NCBI GenBank assembly: GCA_013288015.1
Contig: JABDCR010000005.1
Location: forward strand, 1-64,000
Direction: 5' to 3'
DNA: 64,000 nucleotides
From: Bacteroidota bacterium
Lineage (GTDB): Bacteria; Bacteroidota; Bacteroidia; B-17B0; Aurantibacillaceae
Each line of letters starts with the position of its first letter. Positions within the stretch are counted from its first letter, which is position 1. Position numbers and translations under genes: made by a program. Below are positions 20,101 through 26,636 of the stretch, one piece after another. The notes beneath the pieces are model-generated. The model was not told where the DNA came from, ran no database searches, and saw only the letters and a program-made list of their open reading frames with translations.

Positions 20101-21306
20101 AGTTGGGCTTGGGTTAACTGTTACTGTATAAGTTGCATTGGTAGTGCCACAAGTGTTAGTTACTGCTACACTATAAATTTGTGTGCTCGCAGGAGAAACT
20201 GTGTAGGTGCTACCAACATGTGCGCCAGGGTTCCAGGTAAATGTTCCAGCCCCGCTTGCTGTTAAAACAGTACTACTTCCGTTGCATATTGAAGCTCCGT
20301 TTGAACTCGTTATCGTCGGGCTTGGTGCAGGGTTAATAGTAATAGCAACCGTATTTGTAACAACAGATATGGAGCATTTTCCGTGAGCTGTTAAAGTAAA
20401 AGTAACCGTACCTGATTCCCCTGCACCAGGAGAGTAGGTAGGAGTAACCGTAGTGGTAGTTGTACCAACCCCACTTAAAGTTCCTGTTGGCACACTAATG
20501 GTTCCTGTACCATTCGATGTCCAAGAGTAGGTGGTAGCAGGACCCGATATAACACCAGTAAGAGTTGGAGTTGTATTACTACAAGCACTTGCGGGTGCTG
20601 ATGCACTCACGGTTATTGGAATATAAGGTGCTTGACAACCTCTGTTAATATAAGTAGCAACTCCACCAGGAGTATAATCAACTCCGGCACCATCTTGAGC
20701 AGAATGCCCACCTGATTGATCTATTAATAATGATCTATCATACGATACCGATTCAGAGCAGCCTGCAGGAGGGGAGAATGATACAGTCAATGTTCTTATA
20801 CCTGGAGTTGAAGAGTAGTTTACAAAATGGCCTGCTGTGTTTCCGGCTGCTTGAAAAATTACATATAAAGTATCTGTCAATGATGCAAATGATTGCCCCG
20901 AAGTACACATATCTGTTGAGGTAATTACTAAAACAGTCGCATTTGCGGGTAAAACACCACCAACAGGTTCTTTTAACCATCCGCAACTAATAATTGTACT
21001 ATTTAATGTGTTTACAAGTGGAGTTGTTATGGTTGTATTAGTTTCAATGCCACGCCAAGGATTATTAGGCCAAGTAATGGTTAAGTTAGAAACATTTAAA
21101 GCTGCATTGCCAACCACAAAACTAAACATTTCATTTTGACCTTCAGTTGCTGTGCCTGGGCATGGCGGACCATTACAAGCATCTACCAATATACTTTGTA
21201 TATAAAAGCATTGTGCTTTTACCGGTTGGTAACCTAGCAATAAAAAAGAGAAAATTAAGCAACCTAATAAGTTTTTAAAATTTAAATAAGAGTAATTTTT
21301 TTCCAT
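14110..21306 (-). CDS. Giant Ig-like-repeat surface protein with CHU_C C-terminus (T9SS type B)
   Basis: 2398 residues. A signal peptide ends at VKAQ. The first mature domain (about 33-225, QCFYIQSILVDACNG...WPNNPWRGI) resembles lamin-tail-like domains seen at the head of other Bacteroidota surface proteins. About twenty Ig-like repeats of roughly 80 residues follow in two families (ICNGGSQTFTVSGASTYTW and TISINPLGSNSVICNGASVV), then a SprB-like unit, a PKD domain (YTWSFGDGNTSTV) and a terminal CHU_C domain (VFSPNGDGVNDEFFIP, YNRWGQLLY, APEGTYMYILEAKG). Predicted role: surface adhesion or matrix, exported by type IX secretion. It lies in tandem with the 8544 gene and has the same leader, so the pair probably arose by duplication. 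Confidence 0.9.
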   Translation of the reverse strand: MEKNYSYLNFKNLLGCLIFSFLLLGYQPVKAQCFYIQSILVDACNGPPCPGTATEGQNEMFSFVVGNAALNVSNLTITWPNNPWRGIETNTTITTPLVNTLNSTIISCGWLKEPVGGVLPANATVLVITSTDMCTSGQSFASLTDTLYVIFQAAGNTAGHFVNYSSTPGIRTLTVSFSPPAGCSESVSYDRSLLIDQSGGHSAQDGAGVDYTPGGVATYINRGCQAPYIPITVSASAPASACSNTTPTLTGVISGPATTYSWTSNGTGTISVPTGTLSGVGTTTTTVTPTYSPGAGESGTVTFTLTAHGKCSISVVTNTVAITINPAPSPTITSSNGASICNGSSTVLTASGAGTFTWNPGAHVGSTYTVSPASTQIYSVAVTNTCGTTNATYTVTVNPSPTYTLASNSYTLCNGGSQTFTVSGSNTYTWTPSATLTNANTANPIATPTATTVYSVTGTSAGGCTNATPATVTVTINPVPTLTLIASSATVCSSGSATLTASGANTYTWSSSVGGGLSGTSGSSVTVTPTSSPATYTVVGTTIAGCQTSTKTTTVTIVATPTIGLTQATFTTCLNAPVTFTANGATSYTWAPTTGMAGSTIATPTVTPSTTTTTIYSVTGTSSGCTSAANTVTLTVNPLPTYSLTSNTYTICNGSSQTFTVSGASTYTWTPSATLTGANTANPTATPAATTIYSVTGTSASGCNNATPATVTVTVNPKPSYTLTGNAYTICNGGSQTFTVSGASTYTWTPSTTLTNANTANPTASPTTTTVYSVTGTSVLGCGNSTPTTVTVTVSAVPTLSLTANSYTICNGGSQTFTASGASTYTWTPSATLTNANTANPTATPITTTIYTVAGTAAGCAPSSPLTLTLTVNPLPTYSLTSNSYTICNGGSQTFTVSGASTYTWTPAATLTGANTASPTASPTTTTIYSVTGTSVNGCTNATPATVIVTVNPKPSYTLAANSYTMCNGGSQTFSVSGASTYTWTPAATLTGANTATPTASPTTTTIYSVTGTSALGCSNATPATVTVNVTPVPSLSLAANSYSICNGGSQTFTVSGANTYTWTPAAAGLTGANTANPTASPATTTIYTVSGTASGCASSSPLTLTLTVNPLPTISVVPSSTVICSGGGSSTLTASGASTYTWMNAATLSSPTGSVVTATPTNTATPTVYTVTGTDANNCVNKNTVSITVNPTPTVSVVGGGGNSQTVCGGGLTNATVSGITFTSTPSGSVSWTNNNTSIGVASFGNGNIAGYPAPTVTAQTTGIITASSIVASCTSTNSTQLNYTITINPLPGETGDIINPAGCGLSDGTITGASGTGGSGNYSYEWNNTGGFVASSSLMDSAGTYPLQIKDNVTGCIYSQNFTISNAGAPAPPAVTPSSTAACVGGTVILTANPPAPIGTTYNWTEANGNTGTGNTYTVTNIPASPNPYTIGVTATAAGCKGVAGTTSITVNPLPDPAISSSTSQICQGSSTTLSVTPTGAYSYQWGNNGGIIAGATSNTLSVNVSDTYSVTVTDNTTNCSASTSANGTITVNPLPTIDTTGVIITQSNCTSATGGISNVTVTGAPTITYTWTSGTALPTGAVIANGSGTDATLSNVSAGVYCLNVTDGNTCQNSFCSVTVTNASAPAQPVLTTASNDTTYCQGTIIQTLTVSVANSGTVTPTINWYSDAGLTTALATNTNTYTPPASLPIGTTTLYVAAISNGCIGTSRPITITILSTPTISINPLGSNSVICNGASVVINPSGATTYTLNPSNQTGTSFTVNPTSSTTYTIDGTDAITGCSNAIANEGLAPVIVNPTPTISINSLGSNSVICNGSSVVITPIINPNTAATYTLNPGNQTGTSFTVSPNSNTTYTIDGTNSTTGCSNIATDAASVPITVNPTPTISINPLGSNSVICNGASVVITPGGANTYTLNPGNQTGTSFTITPNSNTTYTIDGTDGTTGCTNATADAGLASITVNPTPTISINPLVNNGVICNGASVVITPTVNPSSSATYTLNPGNQIGTSFTVSPTSSITYTINATDGTTGCPNAAADAGLAVITVNPTPTISINPLGSNSVICSGTSVVVTPSMNPISNSPTYTLNPGGQVGTSFNVSPTSSITYTINGTDGTTGCSNAATDAGIASVIVNQTPIFNLTGASIDTAKCNQSNGGVSNISAANVSGGLAPYTYQWTNTSTGVIISTSPSFTNQPNGTYSLQVTDANGCIANVTGTVSPTFSIPLLSVTASFITNPNPAVGTIPLAISFSNTSIGAINYTWSFGDGNTSTVINPSNTYTNVDTYTVVLAAINGTCSDTFRITVIANIPTTIIIPNVFSPNGDGVNDEFFIPNTGMASLNCDIYNRWGQLLYTLNAPNQSWDGVTPNGDKAPEGTYMYILEAKGLDGQTFKQQGTLMLVR
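14920..16145 (-). repeat. Ig-like tandem repeats, family B (about 245 bp)
   Basis: Five to six coding repeats of roughly 240-250 bases. Each encodes a TISINPLGSNSVICNGASVV unit followed by TYTLNPGNQTGTSFTV and TTGCSNA. Copies are nearly identical in places, which points to recent amplification or gene conversion. Boundaries are approximate. Confidence 0.7.
17980..20125 (-). repeat. Ig-like tandem repeats, family A (about 237 bp)
   Basis: Coding repeats of about 237 bases encode NSYTICNGGSQTFTVSGA, STYTWTPAATLTGANTANP and TTTIYSVTGTSA-GC-NATPATV. Six highly similar units run from about 17980 to 19400. Two diverged Ig-like units interrupt before a last family-A unit near 19920-20120. Boundaries are approximate. 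Confidence 0.7.
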
Positions 21307-21337
21307 TCCAAATTGATTATAATTTATATAATGCTCT

Positions 21338-21391
21338 GAAAGTGGTTAAGAAATTTTAGCGTAAAAAACTTCTTTAGGGTGTTCACTTTTG
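21338..21391 (-). promoter_or_regulatory. Conserved leader upstream of adhesin gene 2
   Basis: Second copy of the block at 13947-14000: CAAAAGTGAACACCCTAAAG at its 5' end (minus strand) and CTTAACCACTTTC at its 3' end, 31 bases before the ATG at 21306. The two ends are conserved while the middle has diverged, so the ends are probably the functional parts. Confidence 0.6.
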
Positions 21392-21601
21392 GCTAAATTA
21401 GATTACTAGCCTTAATACAACTATTTTATTACATTATGTTATTGTAAAGAATTATCTTATGACTGGTTATAATTCTATTTATTATAAACTGTAGTTCGTT
21501 CTAATTTGTTAAAACTTTATTTAAAAATGGTTTTAACTATTAATGATAACGTAACACGATTATTTTCTCTAATGAATAAAACAAGTATAAATTTACTTTT
21601 C

Positions 21602-21691
21602 GTTCTTTATAAAGGGAAAGTATCACTTGTAGCTTTCCGTAATTGACGCATTTTATGGGTTTTTAATCATTCCTATTTAATGCGTTTTTTT
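21602..21691 (+). ncRNA. Candidate small RNA A of a tandem pair
   Basis: No open frame explains this stretch. A -7-like TAAATTTA (21588-21595) precedes it. It contains hairpin 1 (GGAAAG 21615-21620 with CTTTCC 21633-21638) and hairpin 2 (ACGCATT 21646-21652 with AATGCGT 21679-21685), directly followed by a T-run, as in an intrinsic terminator. The same order recurs 235 bases downstream with changed but still pairing stems, which supports an RNA product. Nothing else is seen between 21392 and 21587. Confidence 0.5.
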
Positions 21692-21836
21692 ATTGTGAGA
21701 CAAATTGTATCGTCAGTTCAAATCCGTTATACACAAGAGAAACTAATAAATTTAATAAGTAAAATATACTTTAAAATATCTAAAGCTTAATATAACGGGA
21801 ACATTGAAAAGGAATAATCTAAATAAATTTGTATAC

Positions 21837-21923
21837 GTTCTTTTTTTTAGGTGGTAGTAGGATACTACTCAAGGTAAAGCGCATCTTTTGGGTTTCATAA
21901 TTATACCTGTTAGATGCGTTTTT
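21837..21923 (+). ncRNA. Candidate small RNA B of a tandem pair
   Basis: TAAATTTG (21824-21831) is an exact -7 box, placing a start near GTTC at 21837. Hairpin 1 is GTAGT (21854-21858) with ACTAC (21864-21868). Hairpin 2 is CGCATCT (21880-21886) with AGATGCG (21912-21918), followed by TTTTT. The hairpin 2 loops of A and B share TGGGTTT and a CCT near the 3' side, and a C-G pair here replaces a T-A pair in A. The weak overlapping open frames on both strands look like chance. 21924-22150 shows nothing more. Confidence 0.5.
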
Positions 21924-22153
21924 AGTTTAATTCGATACAGGATTTGGACCATTAGGTCTTTGCCTAAATGTTTTTTTAATACTATGAATATTTGTTTGTG
22001 GAACATGATAATTTTTATGTTAAGAATCAACTTATTATCAATAATTAAAGCATCTTTTTGTGAGAATCTTGTATAAAGTCTTTTTGTTGTATTTTCTATC
22101 ATTAAAATAAATTCGGTTTAAAGTGTTTTCGCCACCTTTTTAAAACTTGATAA

Positions 22154-22167
22154 TGGCACAAAATTTT
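22154..22167 (+). promoter_or_regulatory. TGGCAC-type (sigma-54 -24-like) element
   Basis: TGGCACAAAATTTT lies 36 bases before the small lipoprotein start. It is one of about eleven similar elements in this window. The GG is positioned like a sigma-54 -24 box, but the -12 GC is absent, so the sigma factor is uncertain. Confidence 0.35.
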
Positions 22168-22203
22168 AATTACAGACTTTAGCACACCTATATAAATAGA
22201 GGC

Positions 22204-22437
22204 ATGAAAAAAGGAAAATTATTTTCAGTAATAAGCTTGTTTTTTATTGCATTTGTATTTGAGGCATGTAATCAGAATAAAAATGATAGTGATACTGACA
22301 GTACATTAAGTTTTGAAGGGTTGAACAAACCTTATGTGAAAAATGTTAAAAATGACTCGACTATGCATAACGATACCATTATAACACAACCAGATGATAA
22401 TAACATGAACAAAAATAATCCTGATATCACCAAATAA
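22204..22437 (+). CDS. Small predicted lipoprotein
   Basis: 77 residues. A hydrophobic signal segment ends in VFEAC, giving a plausible lipid-attachment Cys at position 22. The rest is a short, hydrophilic, Asp/Asn-rich tail without recognisable domain (NQNKNDSDTDSTLSFEGLNK...). It is probably anchored in the periplasm or outer membrane; the function is unknown. It precedes the YXWGXW protein by 34 bases on the same strand and may be co-transcribed with it. Confidence 0.7.
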   Translation: MKKGKLFSVISLFFIAFVFEACNQNKNDSDTDSTLSFEGLNKPYVKNVKNDSTMHNDTIITQPDDNNMNKNNPDITK

Positions 22438-22471
22438 GCAATTTTTTTTAATCATTTAAACCAACTAAATC

Positions 22472-22771
22472 ATGAAAAATAAATTAAGTAAATTATTATT
22501 TTTAAGCATCGTTCTTTTCAGCATATCGTCAGCTTCGGCGCAGATATATGTAAAAGTACGCCCTGTAATTCCAATTGTAGTGCAAACTCCTGCGCCAAGC
22601 CCGGCTCATGTGTGGATAGATGAAGAATGGGTGCCTTCTGGCGGAGTTTATATATATGGCGGAGGTCATTGGGAGAGTCCTCCTCATGAAGGTTATAGAT
22701 GGAGGAAAGGATATTGGAGGCATCACAATAATGATGGTGAAGAGTGGGTGCGTGGGCGTTGGGTTAAGTAA
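22472..22771 (+). CDS. YXWGXW-repeat secreted protein
   Basis: 99 residues with a signal peptide ending at SASAQ. The mature part carries W-x-x-G-x-W type motifs: HVWIDEEWVPSGGVYIYGGG, HWESPPHEGYRWRKGYWRHH and EEWVRGRWVK. These match the YXWGXW/BcpO-type repeat family of small periplasmic proteins, whose function is not established. The pattern of aromatic residues and glycines suggests a compact beta structure. No partner gene is evident besides the small lipoprotein upstream. Confidence 0.8.
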   Translation: MKNKLSKLLFLSIVLFSISSASAQIYVKVRPVIPIVVQTPAPSPAHVWIDEEWVPSGGVYIYGGGHWESPPHEGYRWRKGYWRHHNNDGEEWVRGRWVK

Positions 22772-22942
22772 GGATGGTTAGTTTTAAAAACATACCGCTA
22801 TTAAAAGTACAAGCCAAAAACATTACGAAGATACTTTTGTAAAAGTATTTTAACACTTTGATAAAAGGGCATAAACAAATCTTTTATTTAGTTATTTAGT
22901 TCCATGCCGCAATAAGAAACAAGTGTTTTCGTTGAGACGAGA

Positions 22943-22974
22943 TTTGGTTTTTTTAGCCTTATGTTATACTTTTG
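22943..22974 (+). promoter_or_regulatory. Housekeeping-type promoter of the response regulator gene
   Basis: TTTG (22943-22946), a 20-base spacer and TACTTTTG (22967-22974) fit the Bacteroidota -33/-7 consensus exactly. The predicted transcript would have a 5' leader of about 60 bases before the ATG at 23041. Confidence 0.6.
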
Positions 22975-23040
22975 TTATTCATCGAAATATTTATTTAATT
23001 ATCTACATTAATTAAATAGAAGTTATAGGAATGAATAAAA

Positions 23041-23454
23041 ATGAGTAAGGAGATTTTGTTTTTTGTTGTTGATGATGATGCGGATGATAGAGATATCTTT
23101 ACCATGGCTTTGGGTTGTATCCGCCATAAAACCAGATGCATAACTGCCAAAAGCGGAGAAGATGCACTAGAATTATTGAAAAAAAATGAAGAGTTTATCC
23201 CCGATTTTATTTTTTTAGATATAAATATGCCACGTGTTAATGGAAAAGAATGTTTAATAGAAATGCGAAAAATGGAACGGTTAAAAAAAGTTCCTATTTA
23301 TATGTATTCTACTTCTTTTACTGATAAAGATAAAGTAGAAACACTTAGCCTTGGTGCTACTGATTATTTTGTGAAGCCATATTCAGTAAAAATACTTATT
23401 GAAATACTTTCAAAAATCATTTTAAAAAGTGCTTCGCCTCAATTATCTAAATAA
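23041..23454 (+). CDS. Single-domain response regulator (REC only)
   Basis: 137 residues forming one receiver domain: acidic cluster DDDADD (11-16), phospho-acceptor Asp60 in FIFLDINMPRVNG, the Thr/Ser switch region MYSTSFTDKDK and the conserved Lys in FVKPYS. There is no output domain, so it would act through protein contacts or phosphorelay. A close paralogue is encoded at 63475-63888 next to the giant hybrid kinase (shared FIPDFIFLD/NMPRV.GKECLIEMRK). No kinase gene adjoins this copy, so its partner may be encoded elsewhere, possibly that hybrid kinase. Confidence 0.92.
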   Translation: MSKEILFFVVDDDADDRDIFTMALGCIRHKTRCITAKSGEDALELLKKNEEFIPDFIFLDINMPRVNGKECLIEMRKMERLKKVPIYMYSTSFTDKDKVETLSLGATDYFVKPYSVKILIEILSKIILKSASPQLSK

Positions 23455-23677
23455 AAATTGATAATTTCTTTTGAATTTTTTTAATAAAGTGAGAAATACT
23501 ATCCACAATATTATAATAGGTACTCGGTAAATTTTCTGTAAATCCTTTTTTTGTCAATCTGTTTAATGGTTTATAGAGATATGAGGAAATTCGTCTTAAA
23601 AAAAATGAATTTCATCGAAACAGACTGTTTTTCGGCATATTTATTGCTGTTTTGTTTGGTATAATTAATGAAATCTC

Positions 23678-23944
23678 ATGATGGTCGATAGTAAAAAATC
23701 TATTAATGAAAAAAGGGACATATATAGTGAAGAACAAAAAGCCTTATTTATTGAACAATTTAAAGAACTTATACTTACATCGCCCAAAGAAGTATATGAT
23801 GAATTTAATAGAAAACCTGATATAATTTTTAAACCCCTTCAAGATATTCCTACGATACCCATTACCTCTAAATTTGAAGGCAAGTTAAAAGAAGACTACT
23901 TAAGTTTGGTTGACAGGTTAATAAAGGGGAAAATGCTTATGTAA
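23678..23944 (+). CDS. Hypothetical small acidic/basic protein
   Basis: 88 residues with no signal peptide, no membrane segment and no recognised domain. The sequence is mixed-charge and probably helical at both ends (EEQKALFIEQFKELILTSPK), with a Pro/Ile-rich middle (DIPTIPITSK). Two consecutive ATG codons make the start ambiguous by one residue. It converges on the protease gene, and the two stop regions overlap by 8 bases. It could be a regulator or an adaptor; nothing in the sequence decides. Confidence 0.55.
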   Translation: MMVDSKKSINEKRDIYSEEQKALFIEQFKELILTSPKEVYDEFNRKPDIIFKPLQDIPTIPITSKFEGKLKEDYLSLVDRLIKGKMLM

Positions 23945-24611
23945 CTTTTGCATACACATCTGCAATAGAGGTATTTTCAATAGCAATGCCATTAAGCACT
24001 TGAATAGCCGGTTTGTTTTTTTGAGGGATTTGGCGTTGCAAAAATGCAGTATCTACACCATAAACTATACCATTAGTATCAAAAACAGGCGCCCCACTCA
24101 TACCATTTAAAGAGGTGTGCTGTGTAAGAAAACCTGGATATTTTTTTTCATTATCGCTTACCGTTATAACATCAATAATAAAAGTTGGCTGCCAGTATTG
24201 TCTAACAGCATCAACATTTATACTGCCATTTGAGTTTTTAACGAGTTGCGCAAGTGGGTAGCCACACAGGCATACTGATTTGCCAACCTTGGGTTTATTG
24301 AATACAAAAGTTACAGGAATGGTTTCGGTTAGGTTAATTTTACCAAGAAAAATATCTCGGATGGGGTCGCGATAAATTTCGGTTATAACATGTGGTGGGT
24401 TGGTTATGTGATGGGGAATGTTACCGCTGTATTGAAAAATAGAGTTTGCCGGTGTTTGGGTTATAACATGCAATGCGGTAAGAAAATGTCCTTGGCTACT
24501 TATAAAAAAGCCTGTGCCACTAACGCCAATTTGTAAGGTTTTTTCTTGAACTGATTTATAAAAAATCGGAAAAATTGATTTCTTTATTTTTTCGATAGCG
24601 GTTTGATACAT
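23937..24611 (-). CDS. Trypsin-like serine protease (S1 fold), cytosolic form
   Basis: 224 residues with a complete chymotrypsin/HtrA-type catalytic triad in order: His48 in FLTALHV, Asp86 in RDIFLGKI, and Ser172 in LNGMSGAPVFD, preceded by GTGFFIS. There is no signal peptide and no PDZ domain, so it is shorter than DegP/HtrA and resembles the stand-alone trypsin-like peptidase domain found in bacterial stress or defence proteins. Its substrate is unknown. It is encoded alone and converges with the 88-residue hypothetical gene. Confidence 0.85.
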   Translation of the reverse strand: MYQTAIEKIKKSIFPIFYKSVQEKTLQIGVSGTGFFISSQGHFLTALHVITQTPANSIFQYSGNIPHHITNPPHVITEIYRDPIRDIFLGKINLTETIPVTFVFNKPKVGKSVCLCGYPLAQLVKNSNGSINVDAVRQYWQPTFIIDVITVSDNEKKYPGFLTQHTSLNGMSGAPVFDTNGIVYGVDTAFLQRQIPQKNKPAIQVLNGIAIENTSIADVYAKVT

Positions 24612-24827
24612 GGTTTTTATTTGCAGGCTAAGTTTATTTCTCTTATAAAAAAATGTTGCCTAAGAGTTGCTATTAAATTGATTTTTAATTCCCCCTAGGT
24701 TATGCTATAATTGTAGATTTATTTCTACAACTTATTATAATGAAAGTAAAGTCAATTACTATTTGGAAGATTTTTTTAATAAAACATATTTAACATTACT
24801 GGCATACATTTTAATATTATATGTTGC

Positions 24828-24950
24828 AAGATTATCTGTTAGAGGAACATTTCAAACGAGAAATCCGCTGAGAAACCTCACTACCCAATGTAGTAGTTGC
24901 TTTGGGCAATAGGAATCAAGCTAAAGCCCCCTTAAACGGGGGCTTTTTTA
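24828..24950 (+). ncRNA. Candidate structured RNA ending in a strong terminator
   Basis: About 120 bases without an open frame. Upstream, TGGCATACATTTTA (24800-24813) is one of the recurring TGGCA elements, and a weak -7-like TATGTTGC follows at 24820. Inside are hairpin ATTTC-AAACGA-GAAAT (about 24850-24866) and ACTAC/GTAGT, with alternative CCCAA/TTGGG pairing, before a terminator at 24924-24949. It could be an independent small RNA or an attenuator for the hemerythrin-like gene 55 bases downstream. I could not match it to a riboswitch or 6S family by eye. Confidence 0.45.
24924..24949 (+). terminator. Strong intrinsic terminator
   Basis: AAGCCCCC (24924-24931), loop TTAAAC, GGGGGCTT (24938-24945), then a T-run to 24949. 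The eight-base GC-rich stem stands out in this AT-rich window. Confidence 0.85.
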
Positions 24951-25004
24951 ATTAAGTTAAACTAAGCAGCTTGCCGATTAACATACAATACAAAAAAAAT
25001 TAAT

Positions 25005-25715
25005 ATGAAAACAATTAATCAAGCATCAAACTCTAGTCGTAGAAATTTTATTGAAACAAGCATAAAAGTAGCTGTAGGAGTGGGAATAACAGGTGTAGGT
25101 TTTGCATCAGCATGTAATCAATTAAATGTTGAGCAGAACATATCTCCACCCGAAGATCTCATGCAAGAACACGGATTGTTGAACAGGATATTGCTTATTT
25201 ATGATACTTGCAAAATGCAGCTTATAAATAAACAATCTTTTCAAAATGATGCGCTATTAAATTCTGCACAAATTATTAGAAGTTTTGTTGAAGATTATCA
25301 CGAAAAGCAAGAAGAAGATTATCTATTTCCTCGTTTTGAAAAAGCAAATCAATTAACCGATTTAGTACAAGTACTGCGACAACAACATAAAGTAGGCAGA
25401 ATTATAACTGATCAAATTATGCAGCTTAGCAAACCAAAAACACTAAGTGATAGCGAAAATCAAAAACTCATCCAATTGCTTACTGGTTTTAATAATATGT
25501 ATCGCCCTCATGAAGCAAGAGAGGATACTGTATTATTTCCGGCATTCAGAAAAATTGTATCAACTAACGAATACGATTCAATTGGTGAAGAATTTGAAGA
25601 TAACGAGTACAAACTATTTGGCAAAGATGGATTTAAAACAATGGTTGAAAAGGTAACTGGTATAGAAATGCAATTAGGAATTTACAAATTAGCACAGTTT
25701 ACTCCAATAGTATAA
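25005..25715 (+). CDS. Exported hemerythrin-like (HHE) domain protein
   Basis: 236 residues. The N-terminus has a twin-arginine-like motif (SSRRNFIETSIK) followed by a hydrophobic stretch and a lipobox-like FASAC (Cys37), suggesting Tat export and lipid anchoring. The mature part is a four-helix bundle with the HHE ligand pattern: MQEHGLL, FVEDYHEKQEEDYLFP, RQQHKVG and YRPHEAREDTVLFPAF. Hemerythrin domains bind a di-iron centre for O2 or NO sensing, storage or repair, but the metal and role here are not shown. A membrane-protein gene follows after 16 bases, so the two are probably co-transcribed. Confidence 0.87.
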   Translation: MKTINQASNSSRRNFIETSIKVAVGVGITGVGFASACNQLNVEQNISPPEDLMQEHGLLNRILLIYDTCKMQLINKQSFQNDALLNSAQIIRSFVEDYHEKQEEDYLFPRFEKANQLTDLVQVLRQQHKVGRIITDQIMQLSKPKTLSDSENQKLIQLLTGFNNMYRPHEAREDTVLFPAFRKIVSTNEYDSIGEEFEDNEYKLFGKDGFKTMVEKVTGIEMQLGIYKLAQFTPIV

Positions 25716-25731
25716 ATCAATCTTTTATTCA

Positions 25732-26196
25732 ATGCTGCAGGCTAAAATATCTTTTTCAAAAATAAAAAAAACAGTATTTGTTTTTGGAATCGTAAATTTT
25801 GTTGTTTATGTAATACTTTTTTTAGTATTTAAATATCTCAACTTTCTTAATATAACAAGTTTATGGATAGTAAATTATGTAACGCTAACTTTAATTTCTT
25901 TATATCAGGTTCATAAGCTGGTGAAACAAAGTGGAGGCTATGTCCCTTTTTTGCAAACCTTCTGTATGATTTTTTTTACAGGCTCGTGGTCTTTTATACT
26001 TTTTGGTATTTTTATATTTATTTATGCCTGGTTTGATCCGTATTTAAATCAACTATTTGATATGGATGCTGATAGTCAAAGTAGATTGGTATCGGCTATT
26101 TTAGTGTTTTTTGAGGGATCGGGCGCAAGCATTATTATAGCGCTTATTGCCATGTTTTATTCTAGCAGATATGAAGACGGAGAGGCGACTATTTAA
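25732..26196 (+). CDS. Four-helix membrane protein (DUF4199-like)
   Basis: 154 residues with four hydrophobic segments (about 15-35, 40-60, 80-105, 130-148). The loop YVPFLQTF followed by a Gly-Ser transmembrane stretch resembles what I recall of DUF4199 proteins from Bacteroidota; this assignment is tentative. It ends tail-to-tail with the minus-strand STAS-like gene 6 bases away. It is likely in an operon with the hemerythrin-like protein. Confidence 0.65.
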   Translation: MLQAKISFSKIKKTVFVFGIVNFVVYVILFLVFKYLNFLNITSLWIVNYVTLTLISLYQVHKLVKQSGGYVPFLQTFCMIFFTGSWSFILFGIFIFIYAWFDPYLNQLFDMDADSQSRLVSAILVFFEGSGASIIIALIAMFYSSRYEDGEATI

Positions 26197-26202
26197 TTTG
26201 TA

Positions 26203-26595
26203 TTACTTTTTATATTGCTGTAACCATAACTTTGCTTCTTCTTCGTCAGTAAACAACTTAGCCGGTAAATTGGGTGTTTTTATTAAACTTAAATTAATAA
26301 ATATGGTTGCAATAAATTTATTAAATGGATTTTTTACTATAAATGCCCCTGCAGTAATGCCTTTAGTTCCATCTCCTTCAGCAATATAATCTCTTGCATC
26401 GCTATGCGTATTTTTTATATTTCTAACATCGGCAAGCATTGGATAACTTTTACCATTACAAAGTTTCAATCTTTCAGCAACACAAATTTCAGCTATTTCT
26501 AACGTTATTTCAAGATTGAAAGCATATTTTACATATAAAATACCATCTTCAATTTTCATAAAAGTGTATTTATTTTTAAAACAACTATTGTCCAT
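26203..26595 (-). CDS. STAS/SEC14-like small protein (DUF7793-type), copy 1
   Basis: 130 residues from the ATG at 26595; a TTG directly upstream is less likely. The layout fits an alternating beta/alpha STAS-like fold: a beta-strand pair (IEDGILYVKYAF), a helix (LEIAEICVAERLKL), YPMLADVRNIK as the central strand, an exposed Thr-rich loop, and the terminal helix EEEAKLWLQQYKK typical of this group. It is paralogous to the 29262 gene (same length; shared ADVR/ADAR, AFIVKN/AALVNN and the EEEA..WL end). The two flank the PLP/GNAT fusion gene, and this copy is divergent from it. The function is unknown. Confidence 0.75.
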   Translation of the reverse strand: MDNSCFKNKYTFMKIEDGILYVKYAFNLEITLEIAEICVAERLKLCNGKSYPMLADVRNIKNTHSDARDYIAEGDGTKGITAGAFIVKNPFNKFIATIFINLSLIKTPNLPAKLFTDEEEAKLWLQQYKK

Positions 26596-26636
26596 CAAAT
26601 ATTTTTTTGTAACTTGAATACAAAGCTATAAAAAAC

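Noticed and set aside
14110-21306. A CRISPR array, because of regular repeats of about 240 bases.
   Set aside because: The repeats are far too long, contain no unique spacers and translate in one frame as Ig-like domains.
21869-22102. A 77-codon minus-strand frame and a 62-codon plus-strand frame (21888-22076).
   Set aside because: They overlap each other, have no recognisable pattern, and the first part is better explained by the hairpin of candidate RNA B.
23582-23665. A 27-codon frame, MRKFVLKKMNFIETDCFSAY..., and a second frame reading KKNEFHRNRLFFGIFIAVLF.
   Set aside because: The hydrophobic second frame looks like a membrane peptide but lacks any standard start codon, and the first is too short to support.
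24828-24950. A thiamine (TPP) riboswitch, prompted by CTGAGA and ACCC in the stretch before the hemerythrin-like gene.
   Set aside because: The second half of the TPP core (AACCTGA...GGGA) is absent and the downstream gene is not a thiamine gene.
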